64,000 bases of DNA from NCBI GenBank assembly GCA_004794785.1, contig SJOL01007187.1, positions 1 through 64,000 of the forward strand. Direction: 5' to 3'. Each line of letters begins with the position of its first letter. Positions within the stretch are counted from its first letter, which is position 1. The notes below the pieces were generated by a model. The model had not been told where the DNA came from. It made no database searches and saw only the letters and a program-made list of their open reading frames with translations. Below are positions 32,701-47,700 of this stretch, piece after piece. This DNA comes from Opisthorchis felineus. Taxonomy: Eukaryota; Platyhelminthes; Trematoda; Opisthorchiida; Opisthorchiidae. The position numbers and the translations under genes were made by a program.

Positions 32701-35700
32701 TACGTGAATTTTTAGTTTCGAAGACCGTGAGGGTGTGGGAAGCTCCAACTTACGCATCACGGCTTGCGTGACTAACACAAAAATCTAGACGTTATGCGGT
32801 TAGTTTTAAAAAATCTCCAGCCGTATTTTTGTGTTTTGGTTTGGAAATTTGGTGGTTTACTCTTACACACAGTTCCTTCGTCAATTTGTATAGAAGAAAC
32901 TTGGAGGGATTAGCGCAAGGAAATGGAAGAGAGACACAGGAGTCTCCAGCCGCACAAATTCAGTCAATCGATGTGTTGAAATCATTCCTATTCAGGCACT
33001 GCCTAACAGGAAGTTCGGGTCCGACCAGACAACCGGACGAAAAAAACCAGGACCTGTTGTGGAGCCAAGCAAATGATAGTCGCTGCATGACCGGGACGAT
33101 TTGGGTTTCAATGTTACCCAGTCAGGATACAGGTCAAGCAGCAAGCCAGTGCAAACGCTTACGTTAACCATCAATGAAAAGCCAAGATCAGCCTAAGTGA
33201 GTGGACCCCATAAAAACAAATGCACATTCAACACTTTCGCACACCTAATGATAACAGCTCGACTAGAGTTATAACGCCGGTGGGCAAAAACTCATTTCGG
33301 TGAACGATTCTGAGACTGCAGACACCTGGGGGGGGGGGTTGAAAAGCGTTTAACGACTTGCTTACCTTGCTATAAAATCGGCTGAGAAATTGAAAGATGT
33401 GAAATGTCGGTTCCCTGAACGCAAATATTTCTCGCGTTTTCTGCTTGTTTTCATAGAGTGGCCCGCTAATCTTGCATGCGCTCCGCAGTACCACTTGAGT
33501 CAGAAGAAAAGCCAGTCCATCACTTGGTTTGCTAAGAAGGTGAAATCAACAGCGTCAGTACAATTCACTATAAGGGTCCTTATTTTAGGTGAACATCGAG
33601 CAGGTCTATATTAGTGTCCTCGGGCGTGTATTCGAATCAGAGTGTTTCGGTGCATCTAGACTGCAGCCTCGTGGAGAATGGGCAGCGGTCAACAAGCAGA
33701 ACTTCTGGCACCATTTTACAAGTCGTTAGATGTACACCTCTACTTGTATGGGAATCCAAACACTACTCTAGGGACCATGACTCAATATAAGTGGCACATA
33801 ATCGCAACATCCTAACATGTTGGTCTCAGTATTACTCCTCACGAGAATTGATAGGGTCATCATAAGACAGCGCTTTTTGAGATGTCATCTATTGTTGAGG
33901 TACTGGGAAGAGTGAGGCATCATAACTAGTATAGAATAACTAATAATCCAGCCGAACACAAAGACTTACCCTCGTTCGATTCTCCCTCTATGCTGGAAAA
34001 GCTGCACTTGTGAGCACAAATTGCAGGCCAGAATGGCGAGAATGTTGACGAACGCACAAAATGAAATCAGACTATCTGGCCATCGAACGTGGTCCGCTTC
34101 TTCTGTCGTGAAGGGATAAATCTTACCTAGATAGAACAGAAGTAATTGTAGAATCCGTTTGGCAAACAGATGAATTTCCAGGCACTGGATTAAAAAGTTG
34201 TTTTTCAGGGATTCTTCCCGATAATCCAGCCAGCCAGTCAACTTGCCTGCTATTTTGTCATAAACCCCTACGAGTTTTGAATAGTGGTTTCATATTTAAG
34301 ACTTATAAGGCCTCGCTGTTCATTCAACGGCAGTTACATGCAGTGAATGTGTGCTTAAAAAATGATCATTACTATACAGTCTACAGAAGGAGCTTTTCAT
34401 TTGAGTTACTAACCTGCATTTTCTCTTCGGTGATCAGTGTCATCAGCGTTGCTGTTTGTTAGCTAAGTTGAAAAAGGGGGACGCCTTGATGCAGTATAAT
34501 GAATCCGGAATCCTGAACCGAAGTATATTCAGAAAAGCACGTAGGTTGGCTAGAACATGATCCCAAAGTCGTACCACTACCATTTAAAATGGATTTGGTA
34601 AGCTGCCTCTTGTTATGCAAACAAAATTCATAGCCCTGATTTCTTATAAACTGTGATAAATTTGATCACAATTCGCTCAAAGTAAACAGGTACATGTGAA
34701 ATACGCATTCGAATGTGGAGTTTATTGTGAAACAACTATGGTGGCTGGTGCATTCGGATACTCCTCGGACGTATCGAGCCACTCCCAAAGCTGGTACCCA
34801 GTTACTAGTCTGGACCCCCAACTATCTTGAATCGTAAGAACGTTCACTTTAGGGTGAACAACAACAAAAATGCCCTGCCGCCGATTACCCACATTTCGTG
34901 GTCACAGTCCACTCCTTCCAGGTTTCCGATAATCTTTCCACTTGGCTTACAAGGACTAGACGGGCCTTCCTGCCTGCCGATATCCGTTTGCTACTTTCGT
35001 GAACAGTTACCAATTTTTCTGGTGCATTCCTACTTTCCTCCCGTAGCTCCTTCGGAGTCAGGTATTTAGTCGACCGTAATCCGACCTCCTGATCTACAGG
35101 GAGGCTCTGATACAGACCTACATCAACATGATTGGGGAATAGCGTGTCCTGGGCCAGGTTGACGGGCAATGTCCAAACCACACCATCGGCTGATTCACTT
35201 CTCATTCCTTTCTTTTGACCATTCCTTGATAGTTGGATTTTCGCGTTCAATTTGACCCTTTGTCCTTGGGTGGTAAGGTGTAGCTTGATACCGACCCGGC
35301 GCAAGCCACTTCTGGATTCTTCGCTGACAAAACATGACCTGTGGTCCGTTAAGATTGTATCCCGTATTGTATCCCGTGATTTGCCCCAGTGTGACTCATC
35401 CCTACTTCACTGGCGGTAGTAGCACTGATTGTCGTCATCGGAAAGTGTTCTTTGACGTCAACAGAACATAGCACTCCCATTTTCGACACAGCGGTAGATT
35501 CTACGGATTGGGCTGCTCTTTTTTTGCTACTCTTCATCAGCTAGCACCGCTTACAGGTCATCATTTACTAAGCTACTTCCTTTATCATCCCTGGCCAATA
35601 GGCCCTCTGCCGAAGCAAGTAGCATGTTTTTGGAGCCAGACGCATGCGCCATTCGACAAGCAGCTTTTCATTCAAGTCACAATGTATCTCGAGTATTACG

Positions 35701-38700
35701 ATGTCCGAATCGTTAAACTTCCAAAATTATATGCTTTCTTCATTCAGACCCGGTCTACCAAAACGCTCCCAGAATACCTCCAGCTTTTTGTGTGTCCTCA
35801 ATAGTCCTTCCGTCAAAAACAAGGCGTCTGCGATCTTTCGTAGAATTAGGTCCTCTCTCTGTAGTTGCATCCAATTCTCGAGCTCCAGTTCGATGGGGGG
35901 TGCTATTGGGACCGATCATGATTTTTAGGACTTCATATTCAACCTCTTCTTTTGAAAGCCAATCGGCCAGGTGGTTCGCATTCCCCGGTAGATGCCGGAT
36001 CGTGAAGCCATACTGCTGTGGTCGTGGTGTCCGGTATGTGAGCTTTCCGCTCGGATCTCTGGTGGTCCTGATCAACTGAGGGGGGTTCTGTTCCCACTGG
36101 TGAAATGTTCGCCCCAGCAGATATGAGTTACACTGAGCCCAAGCCATTGCTAAACATTCATTCTCAGTGGCTGAACTCTCTTGAGCAGGATTAGTCAGGA
36201 GAAGGCTGACAGTTTATGCCCCGATCCTTCTACCTGTTGCGACAGTAAACATTAAACGATAAACAGTTAACATCTCCCTAACTTCGGGTAGCCTGAAAGT
36301 GTGTTGCTGAGTTCCGCCCTTGCGTTTAACCACGAAAAATTTGGCCAATAGTCTAAATCCTGAGTACCTTATCCAATGGTGTTATCAACCTGAATGCTGT
36401 ATTACGTTTAAGCTTTTCTTCCCATTATGCAAAAGGCATCTATAAGGTATTCTCAAGCGAATTCTATCCACATCCTAAGCGATCGTGATGGGAGTTTTAC
36501 AATCCGAATTCTGGAAATAAAATTAGTTTAAACACTTCCGCTTCCTTGGTCCTAACAAAAGGATCAAGGTCGAATCAATTGGCCTTGCGTCTGACTTCAT
36601 TGCTGCGTCATCGCAGTGTGCCCGTCACTGTAAGGACGTCTACCCTATTGAGCTGTTTGTTTTAAACATTCACGTTAAAGTCTCCAGCTGATTTAGAAAC
36701 TAACGCAATCACTCAGAATGACTGCTCTCCAGAAGTAACCTTTCGAAAATAAATACCTCAAAATTATGTGTTCCGTATCAAATAGTAGATATTTTGAGTG
36801 AAAACTACTGGAAGGGTGCTGACCAAAGCGGTAAAAATTGCCAGCTGCTCCGCAAACCACTAGCGGTAGCAAAATATTTTCTTCCGGAAGATGTTCTTCC
36901 CACTATTCTATTGATACATCCCTCAGGGCAGCCCACCCTCCAGAAAAGACCACTTATGGATGGTCGCAGGAATTAATCTATTCGGAGGAAGGTAACTGTA
37001 TTAGAGATAGTAACACGAATACACACAATGTATCTTAGGTTTTTGTTTTGGCGAAAAAACCCTTCGCATCTTTTTTGACGGTTGTGTTTTCTATCTTTTT
37101 TGAGCAAGTCCTCAAGGAGGCATGGGTTTTGAGTTTTCAACCCATGTCAACCAACAACACAAAGCAATTACAGAACTCCGTAGAATATATTTAGTTCAAA
37201 GGTAGATGTAGGACTGAGAGGGTGTCAAAGTTCACTCCATCAGAAACAAACGCAGTTTCCACTAACCCAAATCCACCTGCTTACTACATTTTATCCATGT
37301 TAGACTGTACATCATACCGAATGGGATGGAAATATGAGCTGTACGGTGGACCGAGTGTATACGAGGTTGTCGGTGTAACACATTTAGTCTCGATCACTGA
37401 CACAGCCGCCGGATACATCCACAAGCTTTTTTAAAATAGGGATTCAATGGTGTCTCAGTTGATACCGCAACATCACACAAGAACGTAATTCCCGTTTCAT
37501 CATATAAAGGTTGGTATTATACGGTAACAAATGTTCTACGTGTATTATATTAAAACAGTTTTAGTGACGTAGTGTAGTTCCTGAATTCTACAGCAGAACT
37601 TTCAAACCGAAACGCCATCAGTGAGCATTCTGAACAGAAATGAGTATAAGAAACACCCCTGACAAACTCCAATGCTAATATATAGAGGCTGGGTTAGCTG
37701 ACTTCAAAAGCAACTCGGTCCTTCGTTTTGCCATACAGTGCTTCAAGAATACTCACGGATTTTAATGCTACTTTATTCCATACCAGATAATTTTATAGCG
37801 CGTCGGTTTTCTTCACTAATTTCAAGTTGGTCGGCCTGAATGAAACACTAAGAACAGGCGTTGTCCTGACAGGTGTACTAAAGCTCATGCAACTTTCCAT
37901 CAATACGTTGTTTGTTGGTTGCTTGCTTTTCCCCTGTTATTTGGTTCCACGACTGATATTAAGGTGGAGTTCAGGTTCTTTAGCTCCAGAGCACACTAAT
38001 GCGCGTCGCATACAGACATTACGTTATAAGACCAAACTATCAGAACACTCAAAATAGACGTACCGATGATTCTGTCAATTTCAGCCAAGCTGGTGTGCTG
38101 GTGCAACCGACAGTCTTTGATAAGCTGGCAAAGCTGAAAGTGTTTCAATATGATTGTGTTGTCTGGCATTTCGTTCAAACCAAGCCGACCATAGAATTGG
38201 TAGATGCATCTCAGCGCGGCCACATGAGTTGTTATGCAGTTTTGCATCTAGATTCAGAGGAAAGTAGGTGTACAATGAAGCTACCTAGGCGTTTGCTCGT
38301 CACAATTGAGGAGTTTATCGATTTCGATGAGTTATCTAGGCCGGTGTGACTCTCACTTTGCGTGTCAGCCTATCTCCCTAAACCACCCCCAGTCAGTGGG
38401 AAATAAATATTTTCTTGGTGTTATCGGTAGATAAAAAAGACACTAGTCACCATCATCAGTTATCATTAGTGCTAACTAGCACCTATCAGTGTTACTTAAT
38501 AGTAAGTCGTAGCAGCCCATTGACTGGGGCTTGTATCCCACGGACTGCGGTAACTTGCTCGTGTGCTAGGAGCATAAAATTACAGTGTACAAGCAGAAAA
38601 AAAGACTGCTTATCAGAATAAGGTCATACTTAAAATCTGAATTGAGCATGGTTTTCAGGCTACAAATCATAGGTCTCGTGGGACTTTGTGCCTTGCGTGA

Positions 38701-41700
38701 AACCAAATATAAGTTACACATGTGCTGACACGCTGCAATCCTTTAAGACTTCCTAACTGTCTATTTTCTTCTATAATTGGGGCTTTTGCTCCAACTATCA
38801 AGTCGCCTTGGAAGTTGTGAGAATTTGAATTTGAATATTTCCGAAAACAACCAGTAATTCACCGGGATATTCACGATGCTATTTCTTAAAGCACATGAAC
38901 TGTGTAGATAAAAACTGAGGGTCTGGAGTCCATTATGTGTATTCTAGAGTATATATAGTTCTTTGTGTGGACTAGCATCAGCGCGTATTTAGATCTACAG
39001 TCACCGGCACTATGACATTCTTCCATGGTAAGACTTTTAAAGTAGCGTAAACCGTAGATTACTTGTATTGGTTCAAGCTACATCCGTTGTACTCCCCGAG
39101 AAAGAATGAAGCAAGCAGTTTGTTCAGATGCTGAAGACAATATTCCACGATTGCGATTTCGTCCTGTAATTTGGGCCAATCTGTGCCAAAAAGCCGGGAA
39201 AAACTGTTAAATCTCTATTGGGCATCACCAACAAGCATCTCACGAAACTTTCCAAAGTTTCGAACCCGTTCCCTCAAGACTCAGCCTTTCGGCCACGAGC
39301 GGCTGGTCAGCCGTGAGATTAACTTGATTAAAAAAGACAGGATGTCGCGCCACTCATCCCTAAGTCACGGGATTCATATCAAGTGGTCACGTGTTGACTG
39401 GTTGCTCGAGTGACGACTTCACAGATAGACAGCTCACAAAACTAGTGAACTCGTTCTCCTTCTGAGTTACTAATGGTTTGTTGATAGCATGATATTTGGA
39501 AATTTTCAAATGAGATTCCTCCCTGTGAGTGAGGCTAATATGTGCCCAAAAGCCAATGAGCCAACCAAGACGTGATTACGTGACAGCATGCGCAAATTTA
39601 GCTTTTGACCGCGGCCGACTGCATGTTTTTCTCAAAGCTTAGGAAGTGATTGTTCAATCAACTTCGCTTTCCAAAATTAGGCTTGCCAAATGTCACTCCA
39701 CAAAATCTTCATGAAATGGCTAAACAGCTTGCAACTGTTTCCATTGTTGCATGTTCATTTTGTTCAATAATTTTACCGTCTCACAATTGTATTCAACTAA
39801 GCCGGAGCGCTTAGTGGCTAAAATTGACGGGATAACTGTGACAGAGTTGATCACGGGCATACAATGCCAAGTTTTACCACAGGAAAGCAAAAAGCTACTT
39901 CAAGGTCTTTTGAACGCATAATATAGCACTGTGGCCCAAAAAGTTATATGTAACTCATTTTCTCAAATAATTAGTAAGATAGTACAGCCACACATTAAAC
40001 CTTACATCAGGTAACTCTGTGGAAATTGTGGTAAAAACTACACAACTCACGGCTTTTAGTTCTTGAGTAGTGTTGTGTTCACTGGCAAGGTGTGGCCGGA
40101 TATAGTATTCCAAGAGATTGCTGTCTGACGTATTGCTTGACATGGACTCCACCGGCGGTACACCAGAAGTGATCTCTGGGATAATAATTAAATAGCTCTG
40201 GTCATCAAAAGTCATTTGGGGAAACGAACAGAAAACGGTCTACATCCGTCGCACCAGAAGCTGATTCATCAAGAAACGCTTGTGAAAGCACTCGGGGCCA
40301 CGAGTTTTTCACATGCAAAGACACTCCAAGAGCCCTTCAATTCTGCTGGTTTTCTGCATTTACTACCAAACAAGAGCACACACTGAGCTCTTTCCTTAGA
40401 AAGCAGTAAACGTGTTCTTAGTGAAAATGTTGCTGACTAAACAGCCGATATACTGAATGGAACTGTCCGATGTTGCAATCACCGAGAATGGTCTTGATCA
40501 TTGAACATGTTTTAGGTATCAGGAGGTGATACTTCTTGCGTCAGTGTTGACAGTCGCTCAAATGTGGCTGTTTGCGCATCAGCCCAGCTAAATGGACCTT
40601 TGTTCGCATGGAAGTAGTTGAGCGGGGAATTCACTTCAGGATTTAGAAAGTGCATGGTCACTAAACAAGCTCATTTCCGTGTAGCTTCATCTGGGAAAAT
40701 TAAGCCACTGTCTAACTGTGGTGCGAGTATTTACCACGAAACAAGCAAGTTAGGGCAGATGTTCGGGTACTGTAACATGAAAGGTGATACTGTGGTTGAC
40801 GGGTTTTTGAACAAAACTAAATCATCTATTAAATTCCACCGAAGGCAGGAAATCTAAGCAACTACGGTGGTCTCCGTAAATTAGGTTATTTTCGGATTCT
40901 AGCCGTGATGGAAATGCTCCCTAATCGTTTTCGAAATACCTTGTTATCTTTCGAGACAAGATTGTCTTCGCAAAGGCTTAGGGTACATTCGGGACGAAAG
41001 CAGCGAATAGTACTGGGTGGCGTTTTTCGAAAAAAATGTCTCTGATTATCATGGATGTACCCCAATCCACAATATGCGCCCGAGGGCTAGTCCGACAAGT
41101 AGGCAAGCTGAAGTGGTCTAGCTTCAGCTGTTAAAATTTACGAAACCCACTAGCGCCAGCAGAAAAGTCCTAACAATGCAGTGATTCCTTCGTTAGCACA
41201 GCGACGTTGCAAGTTTATCAGGTCTCTCACTGTCTCTATTCGGGCATATGCAAAAAACACTAGGAGAATCCAAGTTTCCACTTGACAACTTTTGCAAAGT
41301 TGCATACGCCCATGTTTTGTACCTAAAAATTACCAAGAATCTAACGAGCGCGTTTCGATGGCTCTACGGTAAATATAACAGCGCTTGATATCTGCGCATC
41401 TTCAACTAATTCCAGCTCCTAAGTTAAAGGTCAGATTTGTAGCAGATTGCTAGACATAGTTCAGTAGGTCCATAGCCGTGATTCTCTCGGACTTCCCAAG
41501 AAAAAAACACTTGATCAAGGGCAGTTGTTGGCTTTACAATTCCTGTCGTGAGAACGGGTTCACACAGGTTATGAAAAAGCGAGAACTGGTCACATAGATT
41601 TCAATGCATTAACTTTTATTGCAACTGTATGTCGAAAGGTGTTATTTTTCCAACTGTAGCTATCGTCAGCAAGAGATGTAGAATCGCTGTGGTACTAAAG

Positions 41701-44700
41701 CCGAAACCAAGCATGAATAAAACTAGGTAATCATAAGAGCGAGCCTCAGACTTCATCCTTCGACACCAATGTATTTCCATAGGGCGAGTAAACATGCTGG
41801 AAAGCATATATCTGAAGAGGAAAGCAACTCGGCCTACGCGTTATGGTGCAGATTAGTGACACCATTAGAGATGGTTCCACGACCACCAATCAAATCACCG
41901 AGAGAGAGAGCGGACGGTCGGAACTAGATGAAAAAACATGAAACTTAGTGTATTCTGCGGATACCTACTTTGCCATCGTATATGAACGTCGACGTTTTTT
42001 GCTGGACGGCAATTCAGCCTGACCACTACCTATATGACTTGGCAAGTGAAAACAGAAAGTTTGCTGACGACAAAAACAATAGGAAAACTTCGCGACCTAT
42101 TCGCCCTGGGTCACACACTAATTAGCCGAAGAAATGCATAGCCACTTGACTAGTCCATGAACAGTCACTATACCTGCACGTGTTTTCATACGTTTTTCCG
42201 TGACGTTTCCGCGTGACGAATAATTTGAAAATTTCACAATTAGAATGTACAATATGACCTACCACTGTAGCACGTCTTATCCAAAGACGCAGTTGGTTAG
42301 ACAACGCACGATACTTTAGACTACCTCCAAGCTGTCCATCTGGTGACAGATGTCACTGTTACTCAGGTGGAGTTTGCAGAAAACAGTACTGCTACCCGCT
42401 TGCCCCAACCGGGATCCATTCTAAGCATCTGGTAGTGAATTAGAAACTTCCATCCTTAGGGCAAAAATCATCCCCATTAAGAACTAAGGAACTTCAAACT
42501 TTTTCTGTGTTAGAGGCAGGTACAACTAATTTTGCTAGACCACTTGCCTAATGGTCAAGTGAAAAACGAAGTAATTTCCCGTGTCAGCGATGCACCAGCA
42601 TACAACCAGAGCATAGTGGTTGAACAGAATATACTTCCGGGCCAGGATACATGTGCAGTAGCTAAGCGTTACCCACTCGGTCTCACGGTACCACAAAGCT
42701 GGAAGCAGAAAGTGTCTTGCGAAACACGTGACAAATGAGTATCACGAATGCTGAATCCTACTCTCCTTTCCAGAATCGATAACGGGTGGTTCATGCAAAT
42801 AAAATTAACAAAAAACGGAAAATTCTATGACGGGACTGCTCGAAACACCAGTCCTTTTGACCGTAGTGGGCCGGTCTTCTCATCAATAATTGTACGAAAA
42901 ACGGCACTGTCAAACCCGTGGACAGGCAAACACCTGTCTTACTACGGCCAGAAGCGATAGTAAATGTTTACGCAATGCCAGGATCTACGGCCTATAAATC
43001 AAGGATTTTACATAGCTCACCATCTGAAGCAATCTCTCCTCCGGTAGTAAAGCTTGTCCAGCGACTGTGTAGTGAAAAGATTTAGCGGTCACTGTGGAAA
43101 CGTTTCACCGCTCAAAAGTGCAAAACCGCAGCACATTTTATTTCTTTCTACCCTTATTTACTACAACTAAAGTTATTGTTACAATGACTTGCAACTGACG
43201 GCTGTGAAAAAACTTGTTATGAATCACATACCTGGGAACAAAGGCAAACGTGTGTCCAACCTCTCTAGCCCTAGTTGTCCTGTGTCGTCAACTGCTGGGT
43301 CATCCAGGCGTCCAATCAAACAGTCTTCTTTGAACATTCTTTCAAACACTCTTCCGTCCTTTAAGATGAGGTTACCCTGAAAATGTTTACATATTAGAGC
43401 GTTTTGACCATCACATCGTAAAGGAGGAATATGGCCGAAAACTTGCTACCTCGGACAAAAGTGCTATACCACCCACACAGTTTTCCAAACGCCATTAGGG
43501 CTTTCTCCCCTTCAGTTCTACATCGAACACCGAAAACTTTGGTACAGTACCAAACATAGTTGTCCAATAAATTTAGGAATAATTTTATGCGCATGCAACT
43601 CGTAAAATATTGTGCGGTACGCTGACAACACTCGACGTGGATCACAAAGCAGTATGGTTGATCAAGAGTATCACCCAATGGTTCCTTATGCTGCTGTTGT
43701 GAACAAGCTGTCACTTCGTTTGTTCCAGTCACAAGATAGCACACTGCTTGTTCCCTTTTCGAGTTCGTAACGAAAGAAGGCGGCTTCAAGAAGGGTGTCC
43801 TCGACTAGACTTTATTGTTGAATTTTGGCATCACAGGATGCTAGATTGAGGGATAGACGCACTGGGACAAAATAAACCGAATCGAAAATACGGTAACTAA
43901 ATTCCTAGCCCATTAAGTTTGGTACAGTTCAAAAGTAGTTACACAGTTCATCCAGAAGCTGTTTAATAGAAATACCAAAAAGTCCTCGAGAGACGCATAT
44001 CACAGTTTGTGTCCATAATTTACGCTAGGTTCTGTCGTAATACACTCATTTGCATACCAATCTGGTTTTGACTGGAAAATCACCCGGAACCCAGCTGAAT
44101 CCCTCGTTTATGATGTTTTTCTCAAATGAATGTACTGGACCAGACCACCTCATTTTTCATTTGGTACGATATTTGATATCTCTCGATATATTGTAGATAT
44201 GTAATACACTACTCATAAGGTTGCTGTAAACTCCTCAACAGCGCATCACCGGTTTCACCCTTCATGGGGTTCATCAGGTAGGCGAAGTCTCCGAGAGCCC
44301 TTCAACCTTATGTTCTACTTGAACCCAAACCACACATCATTAGCGAAATAATCTCATTTGCGTGCAAATTTAGTTTTGACGGCTGATTAACGTGGAACCC
44401 AGCTGAATCTCCCGTTTTGGCTTGTTTAAAGTTTGCTACGGTGCGTCCCCAACCCAAAATGAACAAAACGGCCGAGAACGCCTAATGGTTGAATATGATG
44501 TACAAGCAGTACACAACCAAGTGAACAGAACATCAAATCTCCGGTGCTCGGGGATGGAAGGAATGTGCTACCTCGACATTTCGGTTAGTTGTGATTCGCA
44601 AAATTGTATTGAAGAAAAAATGGTCCGAGTCAGCAGGGCACCTTTGTGGCGTGAAGTGGTACTTTTTTGCAGTTAAAATATCGAAATTAGTGGATACAGG

Positions 44701-47700
44701 AAATCATGGACGCAGTAATTAAATCTTCCCCTGTTAAGTGAGGGAGAACTCGGGAAACCCTTATTTGATGATATCGTGAGTAAATTTGGGCGGCAATGCC
44801 GAGAAGTACCCTTTCATCCTTATTAGGAATAATTAGCAGTCCACGGTTTCGAGACTGCGACATCCCGGCGAGTAGCTTAAACAATTGACCATTTGGACAC
44901 GGGCCGCTGACCAGCAGTGTGATTAATTGTGTCCTGCTTAAGTGCGAGTTAATCACTACGAATCGGCCGCTCGTAGCCAAACGAGTAAGTGTTCACATTT
45001 CTACCCGAGGGTTGCGAGTTTGAAACTCTTTTGGGTTCCGAAAGATGTGCACTGATGATGATTTCCAACAAGGATAAAAGAGTTGTACAGTGCTCCTATG
45101 CCTTTCAACATAGATTAGCCTTGCCTACTGGACGATACTTCAATTGCAGACCCGTACTTTCACGCAACAGTATCCGGTTAATGATCTGCTCCGCAGGAAT
45201 TTTTGTTTGGTTGATTGATAGACGCACAGTATGGACAGACCTTATCAGAACTGCGTGCAGCACTTGTGTTTGAAACATGGAAGTATGACATCAAATTGGT
45301 CAACGGTAACAAATATGGATGCTGGGATAATTGTGGGACAGAAATCATATGGAATATAAGTGAAATGGCATCAGAAGAAGGTGTTCTGTTGATCGAAAGC
45401 AATCAACTTTATTCTTCTTCCAAAATATTATGTCATTTTACGCAGTCTGGTGTGACCATGCTAGCAAGCAACCTGGTTTATACCACGTTCTGTAGGTTGA
45501 AGTCAATACAGTATCCAGGTGAACGATAGATACTGTCGGCATGGCTCATGAGGAGTTTCGCAATTGCTTGCAAATCTAGTCTTGGTACAGAGTACATCGC
45601 TTGTCCCTTAAAGTTGCCTTTTTATTAAAAACTGAATGCAAACCTTTTAATGTGACCGACAGCAGAGGAAATAAACAATGACGGTTTCTATAGCACTGCG
45701 TTTACCAAGTTGAAAGCATAGGCGGGAAGAGTACAGTAAGAAAACTCACGCAAAATCTGGTTTCAGTCAAAAAACTGCTCCATAATATAACTAACCTATC
45801 CATTGTGCCAATAAAAAGTGTTCATCCGGCTGCTTAGTTAGGAGTTCGGAGTTTTGCTAAGAGTGACAATGTAATGTAACATTGTAAACGAGAGATTTAG
45901 CTGGGTTCTAGGCGAGTCTTTCGCCAAAATCAAATTGATTTACAAATGAGCCTATTTGTCGAAATTCATCCAATTTGGGTTTAGGTATAACATAAGGTTG
46001 ACGGAATCTCGGGGACTGTGCCTACCTGATGAGCCCTAGGAAGGAAAAAGCCGGTGGTTCGCTGTCGAGGAGTCTCCGGCAACCCTATGAGTGCTGTGTG
46101 ACATCTTCACAATATATCGCGATGTCTCAAATATCGTGCCAAATGAAAAATGAGGCGCATGGCATTCAGTTGCTCCAAAACGAGCGAGAGATTCAGACGG
46201 GTTCCAGGTGATTCTCTCGTCAAAACCAGCTTGTGAATCTTAGCTCTGGGCGCGATCTTTTTTGAAAAAACTGTTGCATCAACCCACTTTCGGAAATGTC
46301 ACAGGGCGATCGGTTTTTTTTTAAAGAGAAATGCGCACTTGCCAAACCTAAGTGATTTCTTCAACTTGAAATATGTGATATTTGTGACAAACCACAAGGC
46401 GTATAAAATGGGGAATACCACTAAAAAGGTGGTTGAATTGTCTCCCATGCTTGACAAGCATATTTTGGACAATTCTTTTCGTCATCATCAATACGTCGCA
46501 GGATAACCAATGAGACACTCAACATATCACCTATTTGCAATTAAATTTTAATGTTAATTAGTAATCTTGTCACTGATCGAACAGTTCGCTGATTTTTCAA
46601 GCAGGCAGGAAATCTGAACAGGGTTTTTATTTGCACTCCGAGGTCTCTCTACATTAACCGCAAAGGAAATGACGTGATACAATAAATGCTATAAACACTC
46701 GGATTGGTGGAGTCCTGTTATCCCTCTGTAAACTTACCCGATAAAAGGAAAGCACCCCTAGAGTGTTATGTGCTATTTTCTTCAAATCCAGTGATAAACT
46801 ATGGGCAAAATTGGCATAATATTGTTTGAGCAGATCAAAGGAAGAATTTTTTGTTTACTTTTCCATGCTTCATATTGTCCTTCCAATAACCAGCATATTT
46901 GGATCCGTTTGGATAGTGAAAAACGCCAAATCCATGACGTACACCGTTTTTCCACTCTCCGTCATAAACGTTTGGTAAAGTGTATTGGGTGGTACGAACT
47001 CGAAGAATATGCCAGGCATGGGATCCCTGACCTTCCTAGATGAGATAAGAAAACGCAACATTTGAGAGGTTATAGAATTTTCGTCTGCATCACTCTTGTT
47101 CGAACAACCATCCTTCTATCGTGATTAAGGTTATCTAGTTAGGCAACTCCAACACATTAGAATAAATTGTTGCTCTTATTGCAGCTTATCCAAGATGTTT
47201 ATACTCAGCGATACTGGTCATGAACACTAGTCACCGAATATATAGGTATTACATTTCTGTCACTCTGTTTGTTAGCCCCAGTGAAAGGAAACTGGGCTCC
47301 AAACTGCTCGGTGTATGGTAGCCAGAGTAATCGCGCCTGAAGGAAGACTACCCAGGTGGGTGATGTGAGTAAAGCTATTGCTGGATGTCTCCTGTTGACG
47401 TCTATCCACCTAATACTAAAAAACGATAGAAAATTCCCCTACCTAATCACAATGATTTAGGCATACTAGTTTCGATGAGCTTACGGGTGAATTTGTATTG
47501 TTGTATTTGTCAATTCTGGATTCCGTCCAGCAGAACTTAGTGACACCAAAATAAAATAAACCTGGAATCATCTTTCTGTTTCATCAATGGACCAGACGAA
47601 ATGGCCGTCCAATACTGAGAACAACTACTAGTGAAAGCAGAACCCTTTGCTGAGTTGTTTGTTATCAAGCAGAAACTAAGCGGTTTCAAGCCATTAGACA

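Larger units (their letters stand above)
43377..46858 (-). other. RSPH10B-like intron 6
   Basis: 3.5 kb. Two copies of the roughly 300-bp repeat, in opposite orientation, lie at 44041-44420 (-) and 45885-46235 (+). A 131-residue - frame at 43789-43394 and others at 44422-45529 are not recognised. Confidence 0.7.

Noticed and set aside
33328..33338. Run of 11 G as a G-quadruplex or regulatory site
   Set aside because: A single homopolymer with no further G-runs nearby; more likely slippage or a sequencing-prone site.
37999..38349. 116-residue + frame with plausible composition
   Set aside because: It is antisense to RSPH10B-like exon 9, which has clear homology and splice borders on the - strand.
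46801..47043. + frame and a second - frame over this segment
   Set aside because: The real reading is a different - frame, with MORN motifs and splice sites; these are shadows.
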